Shown here one piece after another: positions 1-9,485 of a DNA stretch of 64,000 nucleotides. The notes under the pieces are model-generated. The model did not search any database. It was not told where the DNA came from and saw only the letters and a list, made by a program, of their open reading frames with translations. Every line of letters begins with the position of its first letter. Position 1 is the stretch's first letter. The position numbers and the translations under genes are program-made. The stretch comes from Shewanella carassii (GTDB lineage: Bacteria; Pseudomonadota; Gammaproteobacteria; Enterobacterales; Shewanellaceae), in the NCBI RefSeq assembly GCF_002777975.1, contig NZ_NGVS01000006.1, forward strand, positions 62,001-126,000. The letters run 5' to 3'.

Positions 1-942
1 GCGCAGCGCCAGGCTGACGGCAATCGCTATGGCGCCGACACTGATGGCACTGTCGCTCCAGAGCCAGATGGATACGGCTGCCACGTTAAAGGCCAGGAAA
101 TAGTTCAGTAGCTGCACACTGACGTTAATTCCGGTGACCAGACGCATCTGCCGGTGCACGGTATCCAGGAAGGTTTTCATGCTCGACTGAGCGTATTCGG
201 CTTCCTGCTGGGTGTGGGAGAAGAGTTTGACCGTGGCAATATTGGTGTAGCTGTCGACGATTCGACCCGTCATGGTTGAGCGAGCATCGGCCTGCTCAGT
301 AGACACGGCTTTCAGCTTGGGCACGAAATACCACTGCAGGCCGATATAGATGGCAAGCCATGCCAACATGGGCAGCATCAAGCGCATATCGGCACTGGCT
401 ATCATCACCAACATGGAGGTGAAATACACCATTATGTAGACCAGCACGTCCAGGAGTTTCATCACGGTTTCCCGCACCGCCAGAGAAGTTTGCATCACCT
501 TGGTGGCTATGCGGCCGGCAAAGTCGTCCTGATAGAAGGAAACACTCTGTTTCAACAGGTATTTGTGTGCCAGCCAGCGGATGGCCATCGGATAGTTGCC
601 CAAGAGACTTTGGTAGACAATCAAGGCGTGCAACAAGATGAGTACAGGCAAGAGCACGAGTACCAGCAAGGTCATGCCGAGTAACTTGAGTCCTTCATCC
701 TGCAGCAGGGTTTGTGGATCCTTGTCTACCAGCCAGTCAACCAATTGGCCCATAAAGCCAAACAGCGACACTTCCAGCATGGCCAGAATCGCGGTCAATA
801 TTGACATCAATATCAGCGGTCGCTCGAAACCTTTGGTGTAGTGGCGGCAAAAAGCATAGAGCCCTTTGGGCGGCGGAGATGGATCTATATCCGGCAGTGG
901 ATCCGTCCAGTGTTCAAAGCGGGAAAACAACTTCTTTATCAT
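1..942 (-). CDS. ABC transporter, membrane-domain part (cut by window edge)
   Basis: The minus strand is open from an ATG at 942 to the window edge, giving 314 codons with no stop. The start is preceded by an AGAAGG ribosome binding site. After a cytoplasmic leader of about 40 residues rich in Pro and Asp, several hydrophobic helices follow, including one near residues 43-65 and one near 87-110. The stretch around residues 135-215 (SFYQDDFAGRIATKVMQT, then a helix, then a charged loop) is typical of the type-1 exporter membrane domain of MsbA/multidrug half-transporters, in which a nucleotide-binding domain follows. That domain would lie outside the window, so ATP-binding motifs cannot be checked. 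Function is inferred as ATP-driven export; the substrate is unknown. Confidence 0.8.
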   Translation of the reverse strand, partial: MIKKLFSRFEHWTDPLPDIDPSPPPKGLYAFCRHYTKGFERPLILMSILTAILAMLEVSLFGFMGQLVDWLVDKDPQTLLQDEGLKLLGMTLLVLVLLPVLILLHALIVYQSLLGNYPMAIRWLAHKYLLKQSVSFYQDDFAGRIATKVMQTSLAVRETVMKLLDVLVYIMVYFTSMLVMIASADMRLMLPMLAWLAIYIGLQWYFVPKLKAVSTEQADARSTMTGRIVDSYTNIATVKLFSHTQQEAEYAQSSMKTFLDTVHRQMRLVTGINVSVQLLNYFLAFNVAAVSIWLWSDSAISVGAIAIAVSLALR

Positions 943-947
943 GGCCT

Positions 948-988
948 TCTCTTGGCAAACTGTTATGGGCGATTTATCTCTTGGCAAA
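948..988. repeat. 12-bp direct repeat upstream of the ABC transporter
   Basis: TCTCTTGGCAAA occurs at 948-959 and again at 977-988. The copy nearer the gene overlaps the ribosome binding site region of the minus-strand ABC transporter. A small hairpin (TGCCCG stem, 999-1016) lies just beyond. Function unknown; chance or slippage duplication is possible. Confidence 0.4.
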
Positions 989-1208
989 GAATGATTCTTG
1001 CCCGGTTATGCGGGCAGACATCGGGCCTTGCGGATCTGGAGTGATTTTTATTCAAGCTGTTCCAGCATACCCAATTTTCACCGGCAGGGCAGCTATTATT
1101 CCGGATCAATAGTTTGGGTTTAGTCTCGGGGTTCAGTTCCGTTTTCCGCTGGTTTCCCCCGTGTTCGCGGGGTAATCTGCATCCAGGTTATAGACGATAG
1201 CGAAACAG

Positions 1209-2777
1209 ATGATGACGATTTTTACCGTGCTCAGCACCGACACCTGTCGCCGAGCGAGACTCAGTCGCGATCCCAGGTTTGATGGCCGTTTCTTTATCGG
1301 GGTGAAGACGACGGGGATCTATTGCCGGCCTATCTGTCCGGCGGTGGCGCCGAAAGAGGAAAATGTCGATTACTTTTTCTCGGCCGCCGCCGCGGCAAAT
1401 CACGGTTTGCGCCCCTGTTTGCGCTGTCGGCCGGAAAGCGCGCCCGGCTCCTGTGCCTGGAAAGGCACGAGAACCACGCTGGAGCGGGCGGTAACTCTAA
1501 TAGAGCAGGGCGCCTTGAGCGGCGAGTCGGCGAAAGGTGTCGAGCACTTGGCACAGCGCCTCGGGATCAGCAGTCGTTATCTGCGCAAGCTGTTTGTCGA
1601 AGCGTTGGGCCTGTCTCCCAAGCAATACGCTGCGTTTCAGCAATTGATGTTTGCCAAGCAGTTGCTGCACCAAACCCGGCTCCCTATCACGCAGGTGGCC
1701 TTGGCTGCGGGATACACAAGTATTCGCCGTTTCAACGAAGTGTTTCAGAGTCAGCTGCAGCTTACCCCGTCGGCGCTCAGACGTAGCGCTGATACGCAAA
1801 TGGACGACAGTAACAGGCTGCAACTGTTTTTGAGTTACCGGCCGCCTTATGCCTGGCAAGCGTTGCTTGATTTCTATCGCCTGCGGGCGGTAACAGGAAT
1901 GGAGTGGTTTGAACTTAATGACCGCCAGGGCTATGGTCGCAGCCTGTTACTCAACAGCGACAAAGGCGGGTTCAAAGCTTGGTTTTTTGCCGAGTTGCAG
2001 GCCTCGCAAAATAGAGTCGCAGTTACCCTAGCATTGGAAGAGGGCGCCGAGCTTAGCTTGTTGCCGGTATTGGTCAATCGGATAAGAAGGATATTGGATC
2101 TCGACGCTGATATGCAGCAGGTTGAGCAGGTATTGCAACCTATCATACTGGCAGACTCCACCTTTGGTTGGGAGCCGGGGCTGAGGCTGCCGGCAGCAGG
2201 CTCTCTGTTTGAAGCCGGGGTGCGGGCTGTTCTGGGCCAGCAGGTTAGTGTCACCCAAGCCAGCAAACTGTTGGGGCAGTTGGTGGCAGCCAGAGGTGAA
2301 AGGCGAGTTATCGCAGGGCGCGAAATCAGCTTTTTCCCCGAGCCAGAGAGCCTGTTGGCGGCGGACTTTGACGAGTTGAAAATGCCCGCAAGCAGAAAGA
2401 CGGCACTGGCCGAGTTGGCGCGTTTTCAGCTTGAGCATGGTGATGCCGAGCCCGAGGCTTGGCTCAGTTTGAAAGGGATTGGCCCTTGGACCATAGCTTA
2501 CGCCAGAATACGCGGGTTGTCGGATCCTGATGTGTTGCTCGGCGGCGACTTGATAATCCGTAAACGTCTGCTCACGCTGCTTGGTGAAACGGCAATCTCG
2601 ACTGAGGTTAACGGGAACTTGGCTCAAATTACCCCGGATTCGGCTAAACAAGGTGCAGTTGCTCAGCATAAAGGCAATAAAAGAGCGGGCCATTACCAAG
2701 CATTACTGCAAGGTGTCACTGAAGCGGCGTCGCCCTGGGGCAGTTATCTTACTCTGCAACTTTGGCATTCGGCATAG
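1209..2777 (+). CDS. alkA: Ada-type/AlkA fusion: DNA-3-methyladenine glycosylase II
   Basis: This 522-residue protein combines three modules. Residues 1-80 match the Ada N-terminal zinc/methyl-phosphotriester domain, with Cys39, Cys43, Cys70 and Cys73 spaced as in Ada (GIYCRPICP and CLRCRPE). Residues about 90-200 form an AraC-type helix-turn-helix. Residues about 205-522 form the AlkA glycosylase with its helix-hairpin-helix (KGIGPWTIAYA) and catalytic Asp447 in GGDLIIRK. In this family the glycosylase removes alkylated bases to start base excision repair, and the Ada-like part may sense methylation damage and act as a transcription activator. Two ATGs are adjacent at the start (1209 and 1212). 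The ogt gene follows, so this is an alkylation-repair pair. The Ada methyltransferase half is absent and is presumably supplied by Ogt. Confidence 0.93.
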   Translation: MMTIFTVLSTDTCRRARLSRDPRFDGRFFIGVKTTGIYCRPICPAVAPKEENVDYFFSAAAAANHGLRPCLRCRPESAPGSCAWKGTRTTLERAVTLIEQGALSGESAKGVEHLAQRLGISSRYLRKLFVEALGLSPKQYAAFQQLMFAKQLLHQTRLPITQVALAAGYTSIRRFNEVFQSQLQLTPSALRRSADTQMDDSNRLQLFLSYRPPYAWQALLDFYRLRAVTGMEWFELNDRQGYGRSLLLNSDKGGFKAWFFAELQASQNRVAVTLALEEGAELSLLPVLVNRIRRILDLDADMQQVEQVLQPIILADSTFGWEPGLRLPAAGSLFEAGVRAVLGQQVSVTQASKLLGQLVAARGERRVIAGREISFFPEPESLLAADFDELKMPASRKTALAELARFQLEHGDAEPEAWLSLKGIGPWTIAYARIRGLSDPDVLLGGDLIIRKRLLTLLGETAISTEVNGNLAQITPDSAKQGAVAQHKGNKRAGHYQALLQGVTEAASPWGSYLTLQLWHSA

Positions 2778-2883
2778 AACCTATCAGTAGCAATGAATGA
2801 AGAGCTCTGAGATGAGTTGCAGAGGTAACAAGCATCAGGGTCAAACTCCTATTCAAAAGCCATAAAATCAAGGGGTTAATCCT

Positions 2884-3453
2884 ATGAATACACAAGATAA
2901 ACCGAGCTTGGCCGTATCGCTGAGTAAAGAGTGGCCGGCAGCAGAATTGCTGCCGGTGGCGGAGCTTATCATGGATTCGGCTGTGGGCAGGCTGTGGCTT
3001 GCTGCGGGGCCTCATGGGCTGTCACATCTGTCGGTTTTGACGGGGGATGACAGAGAGCGCCGGATCCCGCTGGCGAGCGCGAGTACGGCGCAAAAGGCGC
3101 GGGCAGAGGCGATATTGGCGCAGACCAAGAGTCAGCTCTTGGAGTATTTTGCCGGCACCAGACAGGTCTTCGAGCTGCCGTTGGCCCCCAAGGGGACACG
3201 CTTTCAACGCGCCGTTTGGCAGGCGTTGGTGGGGTTGCCCTACGGCAGTTTTACCAGTTATGGCGAGCTGGCCGTAAAGATTGATAACCCGAAAGCGGTC
3301 CGCGCTGTCGGCACTGCCAATGGCGCCAACCCGATAGCGATCATCGTGCCTTGTCACAGAGTCATAGGTAAGGATGGCAGGTTGACCGGCTATGCCTGGG
3401 GCCTCGCCATGAAACAACAACTGCTTGACTTGGAAGCCGGTCGTTGCAGTTAA
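2884..3453 (+). CDS. ogt: Methylated-DNA-protein-cysteine methyltransferase
   Basis: This is a suicide repair enzyme that takes the methyl group from O6-methylguanine (or O4-methylthymine) onto its own cysteine. The signature PCHRV lies at residues 156-160, making Cys157 the acceptor, and the DNA-binding segment FQRAVWQALVGLPYG is at 107-121. At 189 residues it is slightly longer than E. coli Ogt (171) because of an N-terminal extension of about 25 residues; the ATG at 2884 is in a reasonable context. It lies about 100 bp after the Ada/AlkA fusion in the same direction, and the two probably act on the same damage. Confidence 0.95.
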   Translation: MNTQDKPSLAVSLSKEWPAAELLPVAELIMDSAVGRLWLAAGPHGLSHLSVLTGDDRERRIPLASASTAQKARAEAILAQTKSQLLEYFAGTRQVFELPLAPKGTRFQRAVWQALVGLPYGSFTSYGELAVKIDNPKAVRAVGTANGANPIAIIVPCHRVIGKDGRLTGYAWGLAMKQQLLDLEAGRCS

Positions 3454-3540
3454 TCTTTTGGCATAAATCAACGAAATTCTCTATCGATTTGGGATATTCT
3501 GAAACCAAGCAAAAGTTGCGTATTACTGAGGAAAACACAG

Positions 3541-4002
3541 ATGCAACCACTCTTTTGGTTGGAAGAGGGAGAGTTGGCAGGAAGCCGGGGGCCGGTTGAT
3601 CGGACCTGGGATTTTGATGAGCTGCAGCGCTCCGGGATAGGCGCGATTCTTTCCCTAGCTGATAATGTGGCGGCCGATTGGCCTCAGTCGCCATTTGAGT
3701 TTGCCTGTATCCCTTTACCGAGCGGAGAAGCCCCATCGGATGCCGATTTACGGCGCTGCGTCGAACAGTTACCCAAGGCTCTCGACTTTATCCAGCGTCA
3801 GCGCGAAGCTGGGTTAGGGGTGCTGGTACATTGCGAGTCTGGGCAAAACCGAACCTGTCTGTTGCTGGCCTACTATCTGATGGAGCATGGTGTGGCGCCG
3901 CTACATGCGGTTGCCCGTATTCGTGCGGTGGCCGATGCTGCATTTGGCTCCCATGGTTGGGATCAGTTTGTATTCGATGTGCTCTATGCTTTACAGGATT
4001 AG
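3541..4002 (+). CDS. Dual-specificity/tyrosine phosphatase family protein
   Basis: This 153-residue cytoplasmic protein carries the cysteine phosphatase P-loop HCESGQNRT at residues 97-105 (C-x5-R; nucleophile Cys98, Arg104). The general-acid region is probably the loop near residues 58-68 (IPLPSGEAPSD). The fold matches small dual-specificity phosphatases. The substrate is unknown; protein phosphotyrosine or a phosphoinositide-like small molecule are both possible. The ATG at 3541 follows GAGGAAAAC, a good ribosome binding site. The next gene, a phospholipase D homologue, starts 45 bp downstream in the same direction, so the two may be co-transcribed. Confidence 0.85.
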   Translation: MQPLFWLEEGELAGSRGPVDRTWDFDELQRSGIGAILSLADNVAADWPQSPFEFACIPLPSGEAPSDADLRRCVEQLPKALDFIQRQREAGLGVLVHCESGQNRTCLLLAYYLMEHGVAPLHAVARIRAVADAAFGSHGWDQFVFDVLYALQD

Positions 4003-4047
4003 CAAACTAAAGCCGGAGGCGGGAATGCTGGATCCCGAAACGAATTA

Positions 4048-5604
4048 ATGTTTGAATACTCTTCATTATTTCGAAGAATATTCAGAATGTTGCCACAGTT
4101 TGGAATACTGTTGATCCTCTTGTCCTTGCTGAGTGCTTGCAGTTCGGTGCCGACAAGGGATCCCGCTTACAGCGACTCCAGCTATCTGGCAACGCCGGAG
4201 AGTTCTGTCTTGCTGGATTATCTGGAACCTCAATTGTCCGTCCACCCATCGCAGACGGGCGTGCTGCCGTTGGCCGAAGGTGTCGATGCCTTTATTGCCA
4301 GGTTGGCGCTTATCCGCAGTGCCCAGAGCAGTATCGATCTGCAGTACTACATCTATCGGGCCGATGAAACCGGTAAAACCTTGGTTTGGCAACTATTGGA
4401 AGCCGCCGAGCGTGGCGTGCGGGTAAGGTTGCTATTGGATGATACCACCAGTGCGCCGCTCGAATCCGGATTGGCGGCATTGAATCATCATCCCAATATT
4501 CAGGTTCGCCTCTATAACCCGGTCTATTCTCGCACCTTCCGTGGACTGTCCTGGTTATTTGGCTTCACGCGCTTGAACCACAGAATGCACAATAAGTCGC
4601 TGACAGTGGACAACATGGTCTCAGTAGTAGGTGGACGTAACATAGGCAATGAATACTTTTCCGCCAACGATGAACTTGAGTTCGGTGATTTTGACTTGCT
4701 CGCCATAGGCGAAGCCGTGCCGACCATCTCTGAGCAGTTTGATCTCTACTGGAATGCGCCGCTGACCATTCCGCTTGAGCAGCTGCTGCCTAAGCGGCTG
4801 ACCCGGGAAAAATTGCTGCAGGCCGATGCCAAGATGCGGCAGGAGCAGCAGGCGATGCAGGATCATCCCTATTATCAACGCCTGTTGCAGAGCCAGCTGA
4901 TAACCAACATGGAGCAGCAGCAACTCGATTGGTATTGGGGTGAAGCCAAGGTGTTGTTTGACCCGCCCGATAAGCTTCGCAGCGCCGAGCCTGAGAGCTG
5001 GATGCTGGCGGATATCGGTCGTTTTCTATCCCAGGTTGAGAACAACATACTGATCATCTCGCCCTATTTTGTGCCCACAGCCAAAGGGGCCGATGCGCTG
5101 GCGCAGGCGGTAGCCAATGGCATTGAGGTCACAGTCGTGACCAATAGTCTGGCAGCCACAGATGTGGTGGCCGTTCATGCTGGTTACAAGAAGTATCGTC
5201 GGCAACTGCTGGAGGCCGGTGTTCGCCTCTATGAGGTGAAGGCCGATCCCGCTCATAAGCCATCTGCCTGGCGTGGCAGTTCTCGCACCAGCCTACATGC
5301 CAAAACTTTCGTATTGGACAATGAAGAGGTGTTCGTTGGCTCGTTCAACTTTGATCCCCGCTCTGCCTGGATCAATACTGAAATGGGGATCTTATTGCAC
5401 CAACCAACATTGGCGGTGCACATTCAACAGCAGCTGGGCGGGGCACTGCAGCGCAATGCGTACCGATTGGCACTGGAAGGTGATGAACTGGTGTGGCATG
5501 ACGATGCCAAACAAGAGCTGTTTTATAACGAGCCTGCCGCCGGTTTCTGGCGCCGTTTCAGTGCCGACATTCTCAGCCTTTTGCCTATTGAGTCGCAATT
5601 GTGA
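4048..5604 (+). CDS. Phospholipase D family lipoprotein (ClsC-like cardiolipin synthase)
   Basis: The N-terminus has a hydrophobic segment ending in a lipobox (LLSAC, Cys31), so the protein is likely a lipoprotein. Two HxKxxxxD catalytic motifs are visible: HNKSLTVD from residue 181, followed by GGRNIGNEYF, and HAKTFVLD from about residue 417, followed by GSFNFDPRS. This is the bacterial ClsC/YmdC-type arrangement, in which the enzyme joins phosphatidyl groups to make cardiolipin; general phospholipase activity cannot be excluded. Length (518) is close to that of ClsC. E. coli clsC is paired with a macrodomain gene; here the upstream neighbour is a phosphatase instead. An internal ATG at 4087 would still keep the lipobox. 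Confidence 0.88.
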   Translation: MFEYSSLFRRIFRMLPQFGILLILLSLLSACSSVPTRDPAYSDSSYLATPESSVLLDYLEPQLSVHPSQTGVLPLAEGVDAFIARLALIRSAQSSIDLQYYIYRADETGKTLVWQLLEAAERGVRVRLLLDDTTSAPLESGLAALNHHPNIQVRLYNPVYSRTFRGLSWLFGFTRLNHRMHNKSLTVDNMVSVVGGRNIGNEYFSANDELEFGDFDLLAIGEAVPTISEQFDLYWNAPLTIPLEQLLPKRLTREKLLQADAKMRQEQQAMQDHPYYQRLLQSQLITNMEQQQLDWYWGEAKVLFDPPDKLRSAEPESWMLADIGRFLSQVENNILIISPYFVPTAKGADALAQAVANGIEVTVVTNSLAATDVVAVHAGYKKYRRQLLEAGVRLYEVKADPAHKPSAWRGSSRTSLHAKTFVLDNEEVFVGSFNFDPRSAWINTEMGILLHQPTLAVHIQQQLGGALQRNAYRLALEGDELVWHDDAKQELFYNEPAAGFWRRFSADILSLLPIESQL

Positions 5605-5679
5605 CGCACCGTAGGCCGCCATCGGTCTGAGCCTGTGTTATCCTGAATCGTTTAACTTATTGTCTGTTATGGTGTTGTT

Positions 5680-6576
5680 ATGAAGAGTAAGGCCAATCAA
5701 TCTCAGGGGTTGCTGTTGTTTAATCTGTCGGCGAGCCAACTGTTTGCCATCGGCACCTTGAAGATCCGTGAGTTGGTGCCTTATATGCCACTGAATCAAC
5801 TCCCTCAATCTCACCCGGCCATTATCGGCGCGGCCAACTTCAGGGGGCATACCATCCCCGTGGTCGATATGGCCGCAGCCGTTGGTTATCGCCCGGTGAC
5901 AGCCGAGGAGCGCAAGAGTTGCTTTATCATCATCACAGATTGCCAGCGGATGGAGATAGGTTTTCTGGTGCGCGGTATCGACAAGATCCTCGAATGTAAC
6001 TGGCGGGAAATTGAGTCGCCACCGGATAACCTGGGGCGCAATGCCTATTTGACCGGAGTCACTCGTTATGGCGACAAACTGGTGCAGTTATTGGATGTCG
6101 AGCTGCTACTGTCGAAGATTTTCCCGATCGCGGCTCAGCGCGCCGCAATATTGACCGATGTGCAGCGGGAGAGGTTAAAGCCGCTGCGGATCTTGCTGGT
6201 GGACGACTCCAAGGTAGCCAGAAAGCAACTGTCCGATGCGCTGGACTCGATAAATATCCCCTATGAAGTCACTTCCAATGGTGCCCAAGCTTTGGCCATC
6301 ATGGAAAAGGCCGCCGCCGAACACCGTCCGGTGGACATCCTGGTGAGTGATATTGAAATGCCGGGTCTGGACGGTTATGAACTCGCCTTTGAAGTAAGAG
6401 ACAAACCGGCACTCGCCGGCGCTTACATTATTCTGCACACCTCGCTTTCCAGTGAGATCAGTGTCAGCCAGGCACATCAGGTAGGGGCCAACGAAGCCCT
6501 CACCAAGTTTGATGCCCACGAGCTTATCGATGCCATGCTCAGAGGCGCGCAAATTGCACAAGATGGTAAAAAATGA
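5680..6576 (+). CDS. cheV: Chemotaxis coupling protein CheV
   Basis: Residues 1-155 form a CheW-like coupling domain (for example GAANFRGHTIPVVDMAAAVG). Residues about 168-298 form a receiver domain with the acidic pair in LLVDDS and the phosphoacceptor Asp224 in VSDIEMPGLDG. CheV proteins couple chemoreceptors to CheA and adapt signalling through their phosphorylated receiver. The gene stands alone, away from a chemotaxis operon, which is common for cheV paralogues in Shewanella and Vibrio. Confidence 0.93.
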   Translation: MKSKANQSQGLLLFNLSASQLFAIGTLKIRELVPYMPLNQLPQSHPAIIGAANFRGHTIPVVDMAAAVGYRPVTAEERKSCFIIITDCQRMEIGFLVRGIDKILECNWREIESPPDNLGRNAYLTGVTRYGDKLVQLLDVELLLSKIFPIAAQRAAILTDVQRERLKPLRILLVDDSKVARKQLSDALDSINIPYEVTSNGAQALAIMEKAAAEHRPVDILVSDIEMPGLDGYELAFEVRDKPALAGAYIILHTSLSSEISVSQAHQVGANEALTKFDAHELIDAMLRGAQIAQDGKK

Positions 6577-6719
6577 CATCGCTGTTGCCAGAATGCATGC
6601 ACAGGGTTATCCGGGCAACACAAATTGGCTTCAAAGCTAGACATTAGCGACTTCATCCGCTAAAAACGTATCTCTCCTGTGGCGCTGGTGCCGGGAAGAT
6701 AATAAATACAGGTCAGGCA

Positions 6720-7940
6720 ATGAACCAAATTTCTTTACTTTTGGCCCGATTGGCCAAAGGCAGTCTAGTGCTGCAAATCCTCATGGGGATTATCGCGGGT
6801 ATGGGGCTCGCATACTTTGCTCCGGAGTGGGCAAAGAGTGTTTCTTTTCTTGGAGATCTTTTTGTCGGTGCGTTGAAGGCAATCGCACCGGTGTTGGTGT
6901 TTTTGCTGGTGGCAGCATCGATTGCCAATCAGAAGAAAAATACCAAGAGCAATATGCGGCCAATTATCGGCCTGTATCTGTTCGGTACTTTTGCCTCGGC
7001 ACTCACGGCCGTGGTGATGAGTTTTCTGTTTCCCACTACCCTCAAACTCAGGGCGCCGGAGCAGTTGTTAACGCCACCTCAAGGTATTCTGGAAGTCCTC
7101 AATACCCTGTTGTTCAAGCTGGTGGATAATCCGGTCAATGCCCTGATGGAAGGCAACTATATCGGTATTCTGGCTTGGGGTATCGGCCTTGGATTGGCGC
7201 TGCACCATTCCAGTGACTCGACCAAACAAGTATTTGCCGATGTCAGCCACGGCATCTCGCATATGGTGCGCTTTATTATTCGTCTGGCACCTATAGGTAT
7301 CTTTGGTTTGGTCTCGGTGACATTTGCCGAGAACGGTTTTGAGGAAGTGTACAACTATGCACGCCTGCTCGGTGTCTTGTTGGGTTGTATGGCGTTTATT
7401 GCCCTGGTGGTGAATCCACTCTTGGTGTTTTACAAGACGCGCAGTAATCCTTATCCCTTGGTATTCACTTGTCTCAGGGAGAGTGGTGTTACCGCCTTCT
7501 TTACCCGCTCGAGTGCCGCCAATATTCCAGTGAATATGGCCTTGTGCGAGCGCCTCAATCTTAATAAGGATACCTATTCGGTCTCTATTCCCTTGGGGGC
7601 GACCATCAATATGGGCGGCGCTGCTATTACTATCACGGTATTGACTCTGGCGGCGGTACATACCACTGGGACCAGTGTCGACTTGCCAACGGCGTTATTA
7701 CTCAGCGTGGTTGCCGCTATTTCCGCCTGTGGTGCCTCAGGGGTAGCCGGTGGTTCACTGTTGCTGATCCCTCTGGCTTGCAGCCTGTTTGGTATCAGTG
7801 ATGATATTGCCATTCAGGTAGTGGCCGTGGGTTTTGTTATCGGGGTCATTCAAGATGCGGCCGAAACGGCGTTGAACTCCTCCACCGATGTGTTGTTTAC
7901 CGCGGCTGCCTGTCAGGCAGAAGAGCGTAAGCTTAGCTAA
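6720..7940 (+). CDS. sstT: Na+/serine-threonine symporter
   Basis: This 406-residue inner-membrane protein belongs to the DAACS (glutamate transporter) family. It has about eight transmembrane segments and the conserved re-entrant loops [12 protein letters not shown] and [15 protein letters not shown]. The SSAANIPVN sequence is characteristic of SstT, which imports serine and threonine with sodium. It is transcribed alone and ends in a strong terminator. A distant family member is at 59406-60758. Confidence 0.95.
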   Translation: MNQISLLLARLAKGSLVLQILMGIIAGMGLAYFAPEWAKSVSFLGDLFVGALKAIAPVLVFLLVAASIANQKKNTKSNMRPIIGLYLFGTFASALTAVVMSFLFPTTLKLRAPEQLLTPPQGILEVLNTLLFKLVDNPVNALMEGNYIGILAWGIGLGLALHHSSDSTKQVFADVSHGISHMVRFIIRLAPIGIFGLVSVTFAENGFEEVYNYARLLGVLLGCMAFIALVVNPLLVFYKTRSNPYPLVFTCLRESGVTAFFTRSSAANIPVNMALCERLNLNKDTYSVSIPLGATINMGGAAITITVLTLAAVHTTGTSVDLPTALLLSVVAAISACGASGVAGGSLLLIPLACSLFGISDDIAIQVVAVGFVIGVIQDAAETALNSSTDVLFTAAACQAEERKLS

Positions 7941-7960
7941 AAATGATATTGGCAAGAATG

Positions 7961-7986
7961 GGGCGGCCTTAAGGTCGCCCTTTTTT
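7961..7986 (+). terminator. Rho-independent terminator of sstT
   Basis: GGGCGGCC and GGTCGCCC form an 8-bp stem (one G-U pair) around a TTAA loop, followed by six T residues. It starts 20 bp after the sstT stop. Confidence 0.9.
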
Positions 7987-8080
7987 ATGGACAGCTACAG
8001 ACAATGTTTGGCCGTTCAAATTGTCTGCTGGAGTGATCTTGTATGAGTCTTTTCATAAATAGCTTAAAATTGCCGCAATA

Positions 8081-8096
8081 AGCGATCTTGATCACA
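8081..8096. promoter_or_regulatory. Weak CRP-like site upstream of the 8222 gene
   Basis: Read on the minus strand the site is TGTGATCAAGATCGCT: the left half matches the CRP consensus (TGTGA) but the right half is poor. It lies about 125 bp upstream of the next start codon. This is suggestive only. Confidence 0.3.
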
Positions 8097-8221
8097 ATTT
8101 TATTTTCTCACTGGGCTACACTGCGCACATTTGAAAGGCCTAATTCTAACTCGTTGCTTTTTAATGGGTTGGTATCATTTTGGCTACTTTTTTATAACTT
8201 TTGACTGGGTCAAGGGGCACT

Positions 8222-8632
8222 ATGAGTTCTATGCTTAATGTCATGCATTTGAGTGCAGCCGAAGAGGCTGGGCTGACATGGTTTAAGGGTATGGATATGT
8301 CCGGAGTAGAAAAGCGCAAGCGTCTGCACCGACAGCATGAACAGCAACGAGAGTTTCTTGGTTGTTGGCAGGATAGCCGCCCCGGCAGTGGTGAAGAACT
8401 GACCCTGTATCGCGAGGGTGATAAGCTATTCTTGGAAACCTGGTTCAGCGATGGTTGCCACAGTGTGGATGAGATGAAGTCCAAACAGACCAATGCCGGT
8501 TTGTGTCTTGAAGATGTGGGCGGTAACCTGTTTGGCGAATTCTTTATTTTAACCGCCGAGGGCCAACTGCAATTTTGCACCGAAGGGGGCGATAGCTTCA
8601 GTCTGGAACCTAAATCTGTGATGAGTGCCTGA
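8222..8632 (+). CDS. Conserved hypothetical protein, 136 residues
   Basis: I do not recognise a named family. The protein is soluble and acidic in its C-terminal half, with no signal peptide or membrane segment. The start at ATG 8222 was chosen because AAGGGG sits at the right distance; upstream in-frame codons lack such a site. The N-terminal third (residues 20-50) is charged and probably helical. The rest alternates strands and turns (LTLYREGDKLFLETWFSDG, then GEFFILTAEGQLQFCTEGG), which suggests a small beta-rich domain. It is monocistronic and ends in a strong terminator. Confidence 0.75.
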   Translation: MSSMLNVMHLSAAEEAGLTWFKGMDMSGVEKRKRLHRQHEQQREFLGCWQDSRPGSGEELTLYREGDKLFLETWFSDGCHSVDEMKSKQTNAGLCLEDVGGNLFGEFFILTAEGQLQFCTEGGDSFSLEPKSVMSA

Positions 8633-8661
8633 TAGCAGCAGTCTGACTAAGTCTTGAAAAG

Positions 8662-8690
8662 AAAACGCCCGCTAAGCGGGCGTTTTCTTT
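8662..8690 (+). terminator. Rho-independent terminator
   Basis: AAAACGCCCGC and its complement flank a TAA loop, with T-rich flanks on both sides. It can serve the 8222 gene on the plus strand and the convergent rluA on the minus strand. Confidence 0.88.
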
Positions 8691-8732
8691 AGCTGTTTTT
8701 TCTCAGGTTGTCTTTACCAAGCCTTGCAAGGG

Positions 8733-9386
8733 TCAGAAAGGTGACAGGCTGACAAAGTGCATCTCGGCGCCCGAGTAAGGGTGGCAAAATGCCAGGCTGG
8801 CAGCATGCAAGCAGAGCCGCGGACGGGCGTTTTCAATCTCTCGCCCACCGTAAAAATCATCCCCTAAAATGGGATGACCGAGCGCGAGCATGTGGACTCT
8901 GAGTTGGTGAGTCCGGCCAGTTTCCGGTTGCAATGCCACCAGGCTGGAATCTTCGCGCTGCTCAAGCACTTTGTAGTGAGTGATCGCTTTTTTGCCTTGC
9001 TCCGAGACTCGCTGCAGAGGTGGATTGGCCTTATCCGCAGCCAGAGGTAAGTCAATGACACCGGCTGGCTGTTCGAGATGTCCCGCTACTTCGGCGACAT
9101 ACAGCTTATCGTTTTGCCGCTCCTGAAACTGAGTCTTGAGACTGGATTCGGCGGCCTTGTTGCGAGCGAAAACCATGATCCCTGAGGTGGCACAGTCCAG
9201 CCTGTGAACCAATATGGTTTCCGGATACAGGCGTTGCAAGCGGGTGAGGGCGCAGTCATGGGTTACGGCGGCGCGCCCTGGGTTGGACAATAGCCCGGAT
9301 GGCTTGTTGATGATAATAATATCGCGATCCAGATAGCGGATATCGAGCCAGGGCAGGGCCGGCGGGCGGTACTCAAAAACTTGCAT
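8733..9386 (-). CDS. rluA: 23S rRNA U746 / tRNA U32 pseudouridine synthase
   Basis: The enzyme isomerises U746 in 23S rRNA and U32 in several tRNAs. The catalytic motif HRLDCATSG is present. With the ATG at 9386 the catalytic aspartate is residue 64, the same number as in E. coli RluA, and GGAGAG precedes that ATG; a longer frame from 9425 is therefore not preferred. The N-terminal motif NKPSGLLSNPGR and the C-terminal GRTHQLRVH are also typical. Length 217 residues fits the family. No S4 domain is present, as expected for RluA. Confidence 0.94.
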   Translation of the reverse strand: MQVFEYRPPALPWLDIRYLDRDIIIINKPSGLLSNPGRAAVTHDCALTRLQRLYPETILVHRLDCATSGIMVFARNKAAESSLKTQFQERQNDKLYVAEVAGHLEQPAGVIDLPLAADKANPPLQRVSEQGKKAITHYKVLEQREDSSLVALQPETGRTHQLRVHMLALGHPILGDDFYGGREIENARPRLCLHAASLAFCHPYSGAEMHFVSLSPF

Positions 9387-9485
9387 GAACTCTCCTTCGT
9401 GAAGGCGCAATTCTAGCAAAGCCATTGGCCCGGCAAAAGTGGCTTTGTGGGTTCACCGAACGTGGCAGCTAGCACTTTGCCTCAA

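Noticed and set aside
1153-1182. A CCCCG...CGGGG hairpin (GTTTCCCCCGTGTTCGCGGG type) resembling a type I-E CRISPR repeat unit.
   Set aside because: Only one copy, no spacer-sized periodicity and no cas genes in the window.
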